From: Lineus longissimus
Taxonomy: Eukaryota; Nemertea; Pilidiophora; Heteronemertea; Lineidae
Assembly: GCF_910592395.1 (NCBI RefSeq)
Contig: NC_088320.1
Location: forward strand, 7,378,001-7,442,000
Direction: 5' to 3'
Length of the DNA stretch: 64,000 bases
Shown here one piece after another: positions 32,956-45,869 of the stretch (within the stretch, counting starts at the first letter, position 1; every line of letters begins with the position of its first letter). The notes under the pieces were generated by a model, which made no database searches, had not been told where the DNA came from, and saw nothing but the letters and a program-made list of their open reading frames with translations. A program made the position numbers and the translations under genes.

Positions 32956-33902
32956 AATATTCTGATCAGAATTTCGTGCATTTTTGTACATACTCTATAT
33001 CTCCGGAACCATAACACTATTATTGGCATTGAAAATTCGTTCCAATACTCTAGACTCAACGATCTAACACCGGTTCATTAACTTGAGACATGACCGCCCC
33101 CAGCATAATACGCATTGAACAGATCCCATCTCGGTTGTGGCAAGATGATGGAGATTGGTTGGCATTCGATACAGTGGTCTTCATTACTCAGCACTCGATG
33201 ATTTTCTCCGGCCTGAAAGCTAATCATCGAGTGCTGACCCGGCGACTCGGACCGCTCACTCAGTCGGTTTTTTTATCAGATCCATGGCTCCAGGAAGCAC
33301 CTTACAAGTGCATCATTCCACATGGAAAGGATCGACGCATGGAGAGTTAACTCGGGTCAAATCGGAATCAACATCGGAAAAGCGTGATATTTCAGTCAAA
33401 TTTTGAATTTTTCCTTTTTTTGCAATTTGGTGATGGAAACTACTCAAGGACGTAACTGGGCAGCCGACAGCTTGGTAATATTCCCCTTAACAATACCAAT
33501 GGTCCTTTTATGAGATGAAAAAGTATCATCCTTGTATCTATCTGTTTCGTGATGGCACCAAATTTGGACGAATTTATGGAACCAATCTAGTTTGTTTGGG
33601 TTTTTTGCTTCAATCTACAATGTTTCACGCCCTTTAGAAAAAAAGGTTCAAAGAATTGGCTGTTAAAATTAATGATATTGATCAAAGTACCACTACATTT
33701 ACATAACAAACATTCAATTGCTTATATTTAATGCGTTCATTTCATTCTTTGAAGTACTTTTGATTCCATTTTTCGTCCTGCACAGACTGTGAAGTTTTTG
33801 ATGTGTTCAGTAAATGTGTAAAAAAACAATTTGTTATCGATTGAAATTGATGTAAACTGTATACAATCATGTTGAATTGACATCGTTGCTTCGATTATTA
33901 TA
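32956..33902. other. Spacer after peptide gene (unit 2)
   Basis: Contains the inverted repeat listed separately and an unassigned 86-codon frame (33090-33350); no supported gene. Confidence 0.4.
33188..33237. repeat. Perfect 16 bp inverted repeat (unit 2)
   Basis: Identical arms and loop to unit 1. Confidence 0.9.
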
Positions 33903-34202
33903 TCAAGTTGACCACGTGAATGCAGTTCTTGATAAACGTCTCCAACGAGTGTATGAACGCGTAACAATGGATGGTTCCCATGCGATGTCTAGAGTGTAAC
34001 ATTTCATTACATTGAATGACATTCTCCAGTCAGCGCCCCATTTGACGAGGTTGTCGACGTCCTCCTGCAATGCAAGCTGTTGGGCCACAGATCGTATAAT
34101 CCTGTAGAGAATGTAGTCATCGGCAATAATATGGAATTGGTGATACTGATTTATGTAGGTCAGAAGTGAAGTAGGACAAGAAGTGGGCCAAGCCCTGTGC
34201 AC
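33903..34202 (-). pseudogene. Non-LTR RT fragment (unit 2)
   Basis: Same truncated RT segment with IADD motif, identical to unit 1; inherited with the duplication rather than a new insertion. Confidence 0.72.
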
Positions 34203-35307
34203 TTGAGCACAACTGAGTCTAGAGTCCGAATCACAATTATCATCCCTAAATTCGCGTCATTGGCGCGATACCTAGGGCGTAGGTCGTGCGTATGTCACTT
34301 ACACGAAACATAGAGAGATAAGCGCGAAGCACAACTTGCGCGTACGTTGCGCGTCGTCAAAAGTGCGATTTAGGTCAGTTTTAACGAAGTGATCCAGTTT
34401 TAAACGGGAGTTTGTTGTGAGGCATCAAAGGCTTTTTAGAAGTGTCGGGAAGCCATCTCGTCTTGATTGTTGTTTTTCCTTGTTTGAGTAAGACCTGGAA
34501 CGAGATTAGCCTTGGGATAAGAACTGTGACAGGTGTCATTGTGATGTCTACATTCGTATCATCGGTTGGCGGTATGTTCGCATAAGTAGGAAGTTCTCAA
34601 ACTATTCCCTTTTCGCATTTGCAACTGTTAGCAATAGTTAAAATGATTCCGACGTTTTCCTTCTTGTTAGATTTTGATTGTGGGTAATTGTAATTCTGAC
34701 GATTTTTATATGATCATAAGTGCTCATAATTATTGTGGCAAATGTTCTCATTCGCGTTATTTATCACTGATTGATGCGGGTTTGTTTTTGCCAACTGATT
34801 GTATCACGAGTGAATCTCAATTAATTGCAAAAGTACGTCGTCATAGATTTACTTCACACAGGACGCAGTTGGCCTTGTTCATATAAGCTACTTATATTTA
34901 GTAGACGTGAGTGACTTTATGGATACTTCATGGTGATTGAACGCAGTGGGATACCAGATACAAACATGAAGGTATGTAACGCCCGTAACAAATAATCGAA
35001 TGAATGTTAAAGGGGATAGTGGGGTGCGTTGAGGACTGCGGTAAACAGAAGCCGAGAACCTGATGTGAACCCGCTGCCACCATGTGAAAGCCGTTCACCC
35101 TGTTTTGAAACTACATCAAGGCACACTAGATACTGCTAGAGTTTTTGATTATTGAAAATAAAGGTTTTGTGCTTTTTATTTTGGAGTGCAGTAAGATTAG
35201 CTCAATGAATAAGATACTCAAGAATGAAAAGTGTAGTGTGTTGATGCTTTGGTTAGTCAGTTTTCAGACTTTGCCTAAAACTTGTAAAAAAACGTCCTTG
35301 CGTGAGA
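34203..35307. other. Intergenic, nothing recognised (unit 2)
   Basis: Counterpart of 19959-21063; no gene. Confidence 0.4.
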
Positions 35308-36526
35308 TTGTTTTACTATTAATGGCCACTATTGTATAGTTCATTCGAAGTAAGATGTTCTGTCCGCATCGTTTTGGGGTCTGGAGTGGAGACTGCTGGT
35401 CGGGCTTCTTCCGTTTGGAGTCCAAGAACAACAAGAATCAAACTTCAAATTAGATATTTACCTTTTAGTAATATTTTTGCACATTGGCGTAGTTTATTGG
35501 ATTAATTCATTTTCCGTTCTTTAAGGGGTTTTTTTCGAAAAAGCTGGTGAAATCTTCAGGTTACTAATTTTTCGTGTCCACCTACACATGTGGTAAGTAT
35601 AAATAAGAAATAACCAGAAATAAAATATCACCCATCCAGGTGACCTCCAAAATTACCATTTGTCTTCGCTGGAGAAACTTTTATTTTTGCACTGACAATC
35701 CTTTACCCTAAAAATGCTGTTTGATTTTGATCGAGCCCCAGATTAAAAACCAAACTTTCTTGAATAAAATCCGGCCAGTAGTTCGTGCTCCAGAGCTCCA
35801 ATGTTATTCTTTTCGCGAATTTTGCGACGTTGTCATTCTCGCCAAAATATTCTGTAACCAACACATCTTGCTTAAGGAATTGATACCTCACTAGAGGTAT
35901 TGGTTGTCTCACCCAAACCGCAAGGGTGGAGCTAAAATATAGACCAAAATCGAGGCAGAACCGAGGTCTAATCAACGAAAAATGTGGTTTTAAATGCTTT
36001 TTGACAGCTTCCACATTTTGCACCAACCCAAGCGGTTACGCCTAATTCAAAACGAGGCTTCATTTGCTCATAGTGAATTTACACTCTAAAGTGTGGTTCG
36101 TTCTAAATCCAGATAGTTAAGAATTATCAGCCATAATTCTACGTCATTTTTGCCATGTTTCAACAGAGGCATCTATCATAATTATTCATGATCAACTCAA
36201 ATTGCCCTCTTGAACGACTTTGGCCTAATTAATACCCGTACTTGTGTGCCATATAATCATAAAGGATAATTACTCGACACAGTTAGACGCGAGTATTACA
36301 ACAACACACTAAAAGCCTATTTCAAAATAAACAACATACCCGGTATTATTTTTATTATAATGTCCTTAACTGGCAAAAATATACTCTCATGAATATGTCC
36401 ATCGTTTGGCAGTCGCGAAGAATATGTACCGCGAAGATTTTCTGTATACTACAGTACGTAGGTGCTACAATTGTCCCAGAGCTACGCCCCTGTACTTTAC
36501 CTTGCGTTTGCTGGGTTTTTTTCCAG
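35308..36526. other. 5' flank and leader of LRR copy 3
   Basis: Same content as 21064-22282, including the in-frame ATG (36389) and the splice acceptor before 36527. No separate gene. Confidence 0.5.
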
Positions 36527-39500
36527 GTGAATGGACATGTACGTTGCTGTCTCCATATCACACTCGTATGGCTTGTCGTGTCAGTATGCACCATTGAGTC
36601 ACAAGGACTGCCAAAGACAACCCCTAGAAAGACAAGCTGCAACCCAGAGCGCAACCCTTGGACGCGAACACGGAGTTATGCGGTCTGCTCTGCGTCTTCC
36701 TTGGCCGATAGTATCTCTACCCTTAGAACACTTGATGACGAAATTGAGGAAGTCAAAATAACATGTACCTGCTTGGATTATGGTGTCTCAAAATGCGCTC
36801 CTGAAAACCTGACTGAACATTCCTTTCCGTATGTTTCAAATATGACAGGGCTTACAATAAGCAACTGTAATATTGTTGATATTGTTCCGGGGGCTTTTAG
36901 GTCTCTTCCCAACTTGCTGAAGCTCACGCTCGACCAAGCTAACATCGCGGTTCTTCCCAAACAAGCATTCCGTGGACTTGGAAATCTAAGGACACTGGGA
37001 CTGGTCGCAAGCGGAATTGAATCTATCACGCCAGGCGCTTTCGCCGGACTTCCTAACCTCTCGGAGCTTTCGATCAAGTCAAACAACTTTTCGGTATTAA
37101 TGAAAAAAACCTTTGAAGGACTGAGCAATTTGACATATCTTGGTCTTAGCAATAATCACATCGAAACAGTAAAGCGAGGTGCATTCCAAGGCTTAGATAA
37201 TCTTACGCGCCTTTGGCTGCAGGGAACTAATATGAAGGTCTTAACGGAGAGATCGTTTGAAGGACTTGGAAATCTTGATGCACTAAACTTGGTTGAGTGT
37301 GGGATTGAATATATCACTCCAGGCACCTTCATCGGACTTGTTAAACTCCAAAAACTTTTGATTAATTCAAACAACATTACAGTGTTAGCGAAGGGAACAT
37401 TTAAAGGACTTGGAAATCTAAAGGAACTTTTTCCGTACAATAATCGCATCGCATCACTAAAACGAGGTGCATTCATAGGTCTAGATAAGCTCAGGAACCT
37501 TTCGATGCCAGGGAATAATGTGAAGGTCCTAACGGTAGGTTCGTTTGAAGGACTTAAAAGTCTCACCAAACTCACCTTAGATAACAATACGATTGAATCG
37601 ATCACCCCAGGTGCCTTTATCGGACTTGCTAACCTTCAACTGCTTACAATCAATGATAACAACATGACAGTGTTGACGAATGGAACATTTGACGGACTAG
37701 GTAATCTGAAACATCTTCATCTTTTCAATACTTCCATAACAACACTAAGGCAAGGTGCATTCTTAGGCCTAGGTAATGTCACATCCATTTCACTGATAAA
37801 GAATAAGCTGAAGGTTTTACCGAAATGGTCATTTGTAGGTGTCGACAACCTCAAGCTTCTTGACCTCAGCATAAACAACATCCGAGCGATGGAGAATGGG
37901 ACATTTCATGGTCTTGGGAATGTATTAGATTTAGTTCTCCTTAGCAACGAAATCAATGGTCTAACGAAGGGTACATTTGAGGGTCTTTATAACTTAGAAA
38001 GTCTTTACCTCAACTGGAACAAGATCTCAGAACTGAGGCCGGGTGTATTCATAGGCGGCCTAAGGAAGCTGAAGAACCTTCGGATGAGTTATAATGCGCT
38101 GAACGTCTTAGTGGAAGGTTCGTTTGACGGGTTAGACAACCTTAGATTTCTTGATGTCAGCAAGTGTAACATCAAGATGATAGAGAAGAGTTCATTCCGT
38201 GGACTTGGGAAGCTGTCAAAGTTATACATGGGTGCAAACAAAATCACGACACTTACGGAGGGTACATTTAAGGGGATACCTAATTTAGAAAATCTTGTGC
38301 TCGAGCAGAACAACATTACAGCAATAAGGCAAGGTGTATTCATGGGCCTTGCTAATCTCATAAGCCTTACGATGGAATCCAATTCCATAAATGTCCTACC
38401 GGAAGGTTTGTTTGATGGTCTCCATAATCTAAGATGGCTTAAACTCAGCGAAAACGACATCCAGGTAATAGAGAAAGGGTCATTCCGCGATCTTGGGATG
38501 GTGGCAGAGTTATATTTGAACGGTAACCAAATCACAAGTCTCGCGGAGGGTTCGTTTGTTGGCCTTAGCAGCCTCATAAGTCTTGACCTCCGCAAGAGCA
38601 ACGTCCGTACAATCGAGAAGGGGACATTCCTAGGTCTTGGAAAGCTATTGCAATTATATATGAAGGGAAATAAAATCACAGTTCTCGTAGAGAATTCGTT
38701 TGTTGGCCTAGATAACCTTGAAAGTCTTGACCTCAGCAAAAACAACGTCCAAGCAATTGAGGTGGGGACATTCCGAGGTCTTGGAAAGCTAAAACGTTTA
38801 TATCTGTGGTGGAATAAAATCAAAGTTCTCGCAGAGGGTATGTTTCTTGGCATTGGCAACCTTCGAAGCCGTTCCCTGGAAGAGAACAATATCCGGGTCA
38901 TAGAGAAAGGGGCATTCCGAGGTCTTCGAAAGCTGCCATATTTAGATTTGTCCAAAAACAAGATAACATCACTGACAAAGGATACAATTGAGGGGGGTTT
39001 TCACAATGATTCACTCAGCTTCCGCTTAAAAAACATTACCCTTTTCAAGACTTCCATAACATCACTAAGGCAAGGTGCATTCTCAGGCCTAGGTAATGTC
39101 ATATCCATTTCACTGACAAAGAATAAGCTGAAGGTCTTACCGAAATGGTCTTTTGTAGGTCTCCACAAACTCAAGCTTCTTGACCTCCGCATAAACAACA
39201 TCCGAGCGATGGAGAATGGGACATTTCATGGTCTTGGGAATGTATTAGATTTAGTTCTCAATAGCAACAAAATCAATGGTCTAACGAAGGGTACATTTGA
39301 GGGTCTTTATAACTTAGAAAGGCTTTACCTCAACTCGAACAAGATCTCAGAACTGAGGCCGGGTGTATTCATAGGCGGCCTAAGGAAGCTACAGGGCCTT
39401 CTGATGAAGAATAATGCGCTGAACGTCTTAGTGGAAGGTTCGTTTGACGGGTTAGACAACCTTAGACATCTTGATGTCAGGAAGTGCAACATCAAGATGA

Positions 39501-40870
39501 TAGAGAAGGGTTCATTCCGTGGACTTGGGAAGCTGTCAAAGTTATACATGGGTGAAAACAAAATCACGACACTTACGGAGGGTACATTTAAGGGGATACC
39601 TAATTTAGAAAATCTTTTGCTCCAGCAGAACAACATTACAGCAATAAGGCAAGGTGTATTCATAGGCCTAGCTAATCTCATAAGCCTTACGATGGAATCC
39701 AATTCCATAAATATCCTACGGGAAGGTTTGTTTGATGGTCTCCATAATCTAAGATGGCTTAAACTCAGCGAAAACGACATCCAGATAATAGAGAAAGGGT
39801 CATTCCGCGATCTTGGGATGGTGGCAAAGTTATATTTGAACGGTAACCAAATCACAAGTCTCGCGGAGGGTTCGTTTGTTGGTCTTAGCACTCTCAAAAT
39901 TCTTGACCTCCGCGAGAGCAACGTCCGTACAATCGAAAAGGGGACATTCCTAGGTCTTCGAAAGCTAAAATATTTATATCTGAAGGGAAATCAAATCACA
40001 GTTCTCGCAGAGGATATGTTTGTTGGCATTGGCAACCTTCAACACCTTGACCTGACAGAGAGCAACATCCGGGTCATAGAGAAAGGGGCATTCCGAGGTC
40101 TTAGAAAGCTGCCACGCTTAGATTTGACCAGAAACAAGATAACATCACTGACAAAGGATACATTTAAGGGGCTGTTTAACTTAAATTCACTCATTCTCCG
40201 CTTGAATAACATTACAGAACTAAGGCAAGGTACATTCAGGGGACTCGCGGCCCTCAAATTTCTTTACCTCGACAATAACAGGATCACGGCTGTTGCGGAA
40301 GATGCGTTTTGGGGATTGACTGAAGTGAACGATATTGACATCTCTTCGAATAAAATTGCCACTCTGGCAAGTGAAACGTTCACAAGACTAGATAATCTTG
40401 AAAACGTCATATTGTTAGAGAATCCTTTCCACTGCAACTGTGCTTTACAAGGAATAACTTCATGGTTTCGCGCAAACAGAGATCTGATGGTACACGCCAG
40501 TCGCTTGAAGTGTGCCGCACCGTCTGAGATGCTGGGAAAGAAAGTACTGAAGTTTCATCCGTCTGTGTTTGGATGCAGTCCACGGACAGTGTCACCACAG
40601 TCGGTACCAAGGGCAACAGAGCAGCAGCCTGCAAAAGAATCGCCCTCGCTGCAAATTTACAAAACAAGGAGTTCACCATTTACGCCAAGTAGCTCGATTC
40701 TTCCACCTGACAGCATCACGCAATATGTCTACTATGCAGCCATTGCTGTTTCTTCAGTTGTCATATTTTCCGTCTTCGTCGCTTTGGCGATCCTAATTCG
40801 GGGATGCAAGGGAAAACAGTTAACATCGGGTGCTGGTGCCAGAACATCTGAATCCGTTTCGAAAATCTGA
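36527..40870 (+). CDS. LRR type I membrane protein, copy 3 (long form)
   Basis: 1447 residues from the exon edge, with both LRR modules (A 37721-39040, B 39041-40216). Only four residues differ from copy 2: one Arg to Leu in LRR 15 (VLRSNE to VLLSNE), AMRQ to AIRQ in module B, Ile to Leu in the stalk and Trp to Ser near the C terminus. Such closeness points to a very recent duplication or ongoing gene conversion, or to an assembly repeat. Confidence 0.93.
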   Translation: MNGHVRCCLHITLVWLVVSVCTIESQGLPKTTPRKTSCNPERNPWTRTRSYAVCSASSLADSISTLRTLDDEIEEVKITCTCLDYGVSKCAPENLTEHSFPYVSNMTGLTISNCNIVDIVPGAFRSLPNLLKLTLDQANIAVLPKQAFRGLGNLRTLGLVASGIESITPGAFAGLPNLSELSIKSNNFSVLMKKTFEGLSNLTYLGLSNNHIETVKRGAFQGLDNLTRLWLQGTNMKVLTERSFEGLGNLDALNLVECGIEYITPGTFIGLVKLQKLLINSNNITVLAKGTFKGLGNLKELFPYNNRIASLKRGAFIGLDKLRNLSMPGNNVKVLTVGSFEGLKSLTKLTLDNNTIESITPGAFIGLANLQLLTINDNNMTVLTNGTFDGLGNLKHLHLFNTSITTLRQGAFLGLGNVTSISLIKNKLKVLPKWSFVGVDNLKLLDLSINNIRAMENGTFHGLGNVLDLVLLSNEINGLTKGTFEGLYNLESLYLNWNKISELRPGVFIGGLRKLKNLRMSYNALNVLVEGSFDGLDNLRFLDVSKCNIKMIEKSSFRGLGKLSKLYMGANKITTLTEGTFKGIPNLENLVLEQNNITAIRQGVFMGLANLISLTMESNSINVLPEGLFDGLHNLRWLKLSENDIQVIEKGSFRDLGMVAELYLNGNQITSLAEGSFVGLSSLISLDLRKSNVRTIEKGTFLGLGKLLQLYMKGNKITVLVENSFVGLDNLESLDLSKNNVQAIEVGTFRGLGKLKRLYLWWNKIKVLAEGMFLGIGNLRSRSLEENNIRVIEKGAFRGLRKLPYLDLSKNKITSLTKDTIEGGFHNDSLSFRLKNITLFKTSITSLRQGAFSGLGNVISISLTKNKLKVLPKWSFVGLHKLKLLDLRINNIRAMENGTFHGLGNVLDLVLNSNKINGLTKGTFEGLYNLERLYLNSNKISELRPGVFIGGLRKLQGLLMKNNALNVLVEGSFDGLDNLRHLDVRKCNIKMIEKGSFRGLGKLSKLYMGENKITTLTEGTFKGIPNLENLLLQQNNITAIRQGVFIGLANLISLTMESNSINILREGLFDGLHNLRWLKLSENDIQIIEKGSFRDLGMVAKLYLNGNQITSLAEGSFVGLSTLKILDLRESNVRTIEKGTFLGLRKLKYLYLKGNQITVLAEDMFVGIGNLQHLDLTESNIRVIEKGAFRGLRKLPRLDLTRNKITSLTKDTFKGLFNLNSLILRLNNITELRQGTFRGLAALKFLYLDNNRITAVAEDAFWGLTEVNDIDISSNKIATLASETFTRLDNLENVILLENPFHCNCALQGITSWFRANRDLMVHASRLKCAAPSEMLGKKVLKFHPSVFGCSPRTVSPQSVPRATEQQPAKESPSLQIYKTRSSPFTPSSSILPPDSITQYVYYAAIAVSSVVIFSVFVALAILIRGCKGKQLTSGAGARTSESVSKI

Positions 40871-41648
40871 TAAGGAAAATTGCTCCTCCAGGGCTCCTGT
40901 GCGAAAACTACTCGGCCGATATCTTCCAAGCTTGAAGTTTCTTGTATCTTATTTCGGGACCCAAGATCGAGAATTTTTACATGTTAGAAACCATGGTTAC
41001 GAACTAATTTTTTGTATGTTTTCATTTAGTACTTTCACGTAGTGCATTGATTTTGACATTTTCTCCTCTGTACTGCTTATTTCTGGATGATGTAGGATGA
41101 AAGCTTAAGATCTTTATTCATGTACATGTATACAATCATGTATCTCCGAATTGGAAAAAATCAGCCCCGTTTTCACGCAGCAGCCCATTTACCCCAAGGA
41201 CACTACACTGCCGCAGTTTTCTTGTTTCGGCCCGACCTTATAATAGTACTATTCTGTTACAATAACTTTAGATCATGCATTCTGTGTTCACACATCATGC
41301 ACATGGTAATCCATTTCATTTTATCATTTTACGACATGTTGTACTTGCTTCATCGAGAAATAGCATTCCGCGAATATGACGTCACTGCAGCTGCTGCCCT
41401 CTATTTCCCCATCGCTGAATTACAGGCAATGTCGGACAAAATGCGATTTCGTAATGGATGCAGGCTTTCTAACTTGGGCAGTTAGATTCAATCTGGCACA
41501 TGTCCGAGTGTTGGAAATACTACATAATTGTTCTGAATATTTCTCTCTCTGACTCTATGGTATCATTCATGCTAAAACAATGCAGGGTCAAAGATAATTT
41601 ACTTTGGAATAAGCTCGAATGCGTAGAAACAAGTGTCGATGTCCGCCT
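40871..41648 (+). other. 3' flank of LRR copy 3
   Basis: Non-coding. An 11 bp deletion near 41289 fuses two small frames of the other units into one 121-codon frame, which is therefore an accident rather than a gene. Confidence 0.45.
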
Positions 41649-41706
41649 GTCACGTGACTAAAACGTCATCAATATCTTATGTAAATGATCTTGTGAGCTA
41701 TAAATA
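41649..41706 (+). promoter_or_regulatory. E-box plus TATA core promoter (unit 3)
   Basis: GTCACGTGAC at 41649-41658 and TATAAATA at 41699-41706; spacing conserved. Confidence 0.5.
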
Positions 41707-41905
41707 GTAACTTCGCGGCATGCTATTGCTTGAACAGGATGAAAATCTATCAAAACCATCATTATCACCGTGTGTGTACAATGTATTTACTGCATATGTA
41801 TTTGTCTTATTTCTCTTGTTAGCTGCTGACCATATTTTTAGTTTATTATCTTCTGTATCTCAAGTTAAGGGCCAATAATACTCTGCTTCGGCCCTTTTCT
41901 TGGTC

Positions 41906-41911
41906 AATAAA
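41906..41911 (+). terminator. Poly(A) signal (unit 3)
   Basis: AATAAA after the AAGGGCC/GGCCCTT stem. Confidence 0.55.
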
Positions 41912-43010
41912 GATGCTAAGCCTTATTCAATAATGTTATCTGGTGTATGTTTAATTTGTCGCTGGCTAAGATGAATCGGGATGAATTATGACAAAGGCCT
42001 ACCTCTTGCCTGCTCCGACATACCCCATACAAACATGCAGACGGCCGCTTGTTGCTACTTTTGGCTTGCAACTCCTGTTCTAATTTTCAAATCGTTGCTG
42101 ACGCATCCGTGGTATTCCCTGCGTTATAGATGCTGACCATCGCACCAAATATCCTGGTCTTGGGTCGGCCAAACGAACTCCAAGCATCCCAAAGTCACGT
42201 TCTTGATATGTTCTACTTACAAAATGACGGGCATCAAGCCGTAAGCGCTCACGGGACAATATAGCGCGATAGAGGCACCAGATGCTGTCACTCCTTAGTG
42301 ATGACAATGTTTAAATAGTTTGGTTGTGTATGCCTAAACGCAATGACCCAACGCGCCGCGTAGCGGCAAAATAGCGAAGCTGGCGAAATATTAATAATGG
42401 GTCACCGTGATATCATTATGGACTTATAGCGCGATTATGGGGTTGTAACTATTTTGCTGTATAATTGTCACGAGGAAAGAAAAGCACGCGACCTAACGCC
42501 AACCTATTTATGTAAAGTTATAATCAGTAGGTATATAGTTCATGAAATGTTAATAAATAATCATTCCTTATCGTCTTTTGAGAGCATTTTTAATTGTAAA
42601 AAGTATATGCCTACGTCACAGAGTCTCTGCAAAGTAGTCTCTTGCAGCCAGGCCTTCTTCACTTATTAGTCTGGCGCAAGCCAGGCGTTCATTGTACCAG
42701 ACCTAGACGATTTCAACCACAATGTATCTGGGCCGATGAAACACTGCGCAAGATTACTTCGAGCTGGAGCTAAGAACAGATTATGCTAATGAACATACTT
42801 CCACATTGAGTTTTCCCAGAATGGTGCATGTCGCGTGAAGCTACTTAGCCTAATACCATTTGGCCCCGCGTAGTGGCGCTGAGGCGGCCGCTGTGATCAA
42901 GAGAGTGGTTGAGTCACTCTATGTTATGACGGACCTAACCAAAATTGCTTACATTTTCGCATTGCAAAAATGAAAGACCTAATACTGAAACCACATGTCT
43001 GTTGCCTGTG
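41912..43010. other. Intergenic, nothing recognised (unit 3)
   Basis: Counterpart of 13435-14533 with a few substitutions; no gene. Confidence 0.4.
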
Positions 43011-43147
43011 CATTAAGAGAGACTGGCATCATGCCTAGTCTCTCTTAAAGCACAGTCAACATAGATTGGCATCATGCCCAGTCTCTCTTAAAGCACAGTC
43101 AACATAGATTGGCATCATGCCTAGTCTCTCTTAAAGCACAGTCAACA
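43011..43147. repeat. 43 bp minisatellite, three copies (unit 3)
   Basis: Three copies; the first has GCCTAGTCTCTC, restoring better pairing of the left-end hairpin than in units 1 and 2. The downstream C tract reaches about 18 C here. Confidence 0.9.
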
Positions 43148-44004
43148 GACACCAGTATACCCCCTCACACTCAGAACCACAACGCCCACCCCTTCCGGAT
43201 CCTGCCACTTTGATAGTTCTGGATACATGTTTTAAAGTATATGTCGAATAGGAGGAGGGTCCCCCCTCCCGACTCTTTAGCGATGACAACGTTTGCATAG
43301 TGTAGATGTGTGTGCCAAGATACATGTTTAACAGTATATGTAAGCGAAGAGGAGGAGGCTCCCCCCCCCCCCCCCCCCACACACACACACTGCTTTGAAG
43401 GGGTACGCCGTTCGTAATTACTGGTGGTCCAGGAAAATAGAAATGCAGTTATTCACAATGCCAGAGAGCAGTAATTATGCCTCCGCATTGGCTGAAACTT
43501 AGTACATGTATTTATAGAGTTTGTATCCCTTTGACATTTTTACCCATTATCTATTTTCACAGTTTGACACTTTCAAATCCAATTAAAAATTTCAAATTTA
43601 ACGAACGGCGTAGGTCTTTAAATTTTATAGCACTTTAGTATCGATCGCCATCAAGTACCTTTTTTTACTGCGTTATTTGTCAGAGATGTAACGTATTGCA
43701 GTGACAGGTTGTACAGAAGCCACTGTCAATTCCGAGACGAATTTCCTCTGCTCAACGTTGCAATAATCCTTTTAAAAAAATTACTTAAAATTCTTGCAAG
43801 TCGTGAGGAGTAACAGCTGCGAGTCAGGAATTTGGGTTGGAGACACTATAAATATCGAAAACAACATGTACACTTGATACATCCATTTTGCGTCAACCGA
43901 ATTCTAACTGTGAGTATTATCTAACACTGACATATTGTTGAATTTGCAATTTTTTAGCAAAATGTTATTACAATCTTGAGCGTAAAGTCATTTTAAACAC
44001 GAAC

Positions 44005-44725
44005 ATGCCGACACTTGCAGTATTTTCTATTTGTGTGTTTGTGTGTTCTTGTGACGTGTATACGCGACCTATCAGGACCCTTCACGGAAGAACGTAAGCT
44101 TTATTCAAGCGTATGCTGCGCGGTCATGACTAGAGATAGTGATGACTAGAGAATCAGGTCCATACTGTGCGGTATTCAGACGCGCGTTTTTTGCAACAAA
44201 TTTGCTCTCTGCATGGATCAAAATTGCGAACGAACTACGTAATCGTTTAATGTGTACTTATGACGTAATTATGCTGTGCCTTGATTGTTTTGGGCGTAAT
44301 TCTGGACATTCCCAAGGTGGGTCCGCGCCCGTGCTCGTGTCCTTTTGATCGAGACCCTGTCGGAGCGCATTTATTGCTGCATTCGTCACATCCTGGAATG
44401 GGTCAATTAAGTTTATAATGAAAGTTAAGTCCATTAAAATATTGGATCACGTAAGTGTCCATTATAATAGGTAAGAAAATCTGTCACCTAGTTCCTTTCG
44501 TCAACGATAAGTCGTTTAAAATAGAATCACATAATTGTTTTAGTTGATGAATGGTTATATCTTATGTTTATGCGTTACTGTATAGTTTGTGGAGTGTATC
44601 TGATGAATGTAAATGCGGTTTTAAGAGGGGAAATCCGTTGTTCTTCTAGCAAATCCATTTTTGGCTTGTCGGAGAATCCCAAAATTCCAGGACGGTTTGA
44701 TGAACGAAAAATGTGTGTCAGATAG
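44005..44725 (+). CDS. Candidate 54-residue secreted peptide gene (unit 3)
   Basis: Exon 1 44005-44093, exon 2 44650-44725; TATAAATA at 43847-43854; leader intron 43910-43957. Predicted product unchanged although surrounding intron sequence has acquired substitutions. Confidence 0.35.
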
Positions 44726-45389
44726 AATTTTATGCGAATTATATATTTTTCTGGTAACGAATTCAGCTAAACAATTGTAACGAATGATTGTATAGTTTCT
44801 GGGCTGTTTTTGAAAAATGTTAAGGCCATTTTAAGGGGGAAAACCGTCATTTCTGACCCATTCTATTTTTAGCCTTTATCGGTTTCCCCAGGCATGTGAT
44901 TAGACAACAGATTCATTGCTAAATGGTATCAACAAGCCTACAGACCCCTCCTTCCACACCCACAACCAAAGCCACGCCCCTACGTGATCTCAGTCGCCGC
45001 CAGGCTTGTTAAGTAAACAGTCGACACATAATCTGGACACATTTTAATCCAAAATATTGTTCCTGTCTTTGATGGAGTAGACGCGTAAAATATTTAAAAC
45101 CTGCGCTCGTCGAAACCATGCGACTCAACGCAACGCCTTTAAAGTTCTACCGTTGCTGCCATATTTTGAAACGAAAGATCGATGTTCGTCGGCTTCACTC
45201 CATTTAATGCCTTTTTGTAACGTTTGACAAAATGTGAAAACCTGATAGCTCGCTTGTAAGTGACTCGTTTTCGATATAATTTTTATGCTAGGTACTCCAA
45301 GCAATGAAACATCACTAATCATACGGGTGTTTGATTTGACCTACTTTTTAAGGTCAGAAAGATTAAATGGCTTAACATTTCTTTTTGGC

Positions 45390-45426
45390 TATATATTATA
45401 GCACGTTTTTTAACCAGCATCAGTTG
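45390..45426 (+). promoter_or_regulatory. TATA plus initiator pair (unit 3)
   Basis: TATATATTA at 45390 and TCAGTTG at 45420; 30 bp spacing kept. Confidence 0.35.
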
Positions 45427-45869
45427 TCTACGCAGTGAACATCATGGTCCCTGGCCTTTTCATTTTCAAATTGCCTTCGGTGTTGTTGAGGTTGTAGTCG
45501 ACATATAACTTGATCAGGGTCGCAAGTTCGAATCCCGGTCGAGTTGTCCTAATTAAATGAAGCCAAGATGCGGATTCGACACTTGCATTCATGTTTCAAG
45601 AAGACTGGTCGTCTATTGCCAAAGTATGACAGTAGATGGCTCACCTTAAATCGCCAAGCCAGACCCCCCCCCCCCCCCCCCCCAGGAAAACTGGCAGATC
45701 TGACATTATGTGTTGCCTCATCATGGTGGGTAGGGGAATTTTCATCCTTGCCCAAGTTATCCCTTTCAACTAAAGTAATCAGGAGTGGTTGCTCCCCTTT
45801 TCATCAAATTTCATTTTTATTATGTTCGCCCAGCGTCAACACTGATAAAACTTCCCCAACTATTCTACA

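Larger units (their letters stand above)
21064..35307. repeat. Tandem unit 2
   Basis: Complete period of 14,244 bp. Unit 3 follows it at a constant offset of 14,244 through the entire LRR gene, with only scattered substitutions and a single compensated homopolymer change near 21290. Confidence 0.97.

Noticed and set aside
41120-41485. 121-codon + frame in unit 3
   Set aside because: Created only by an 11 bp deletion joining two frames that are separate elsewhere.
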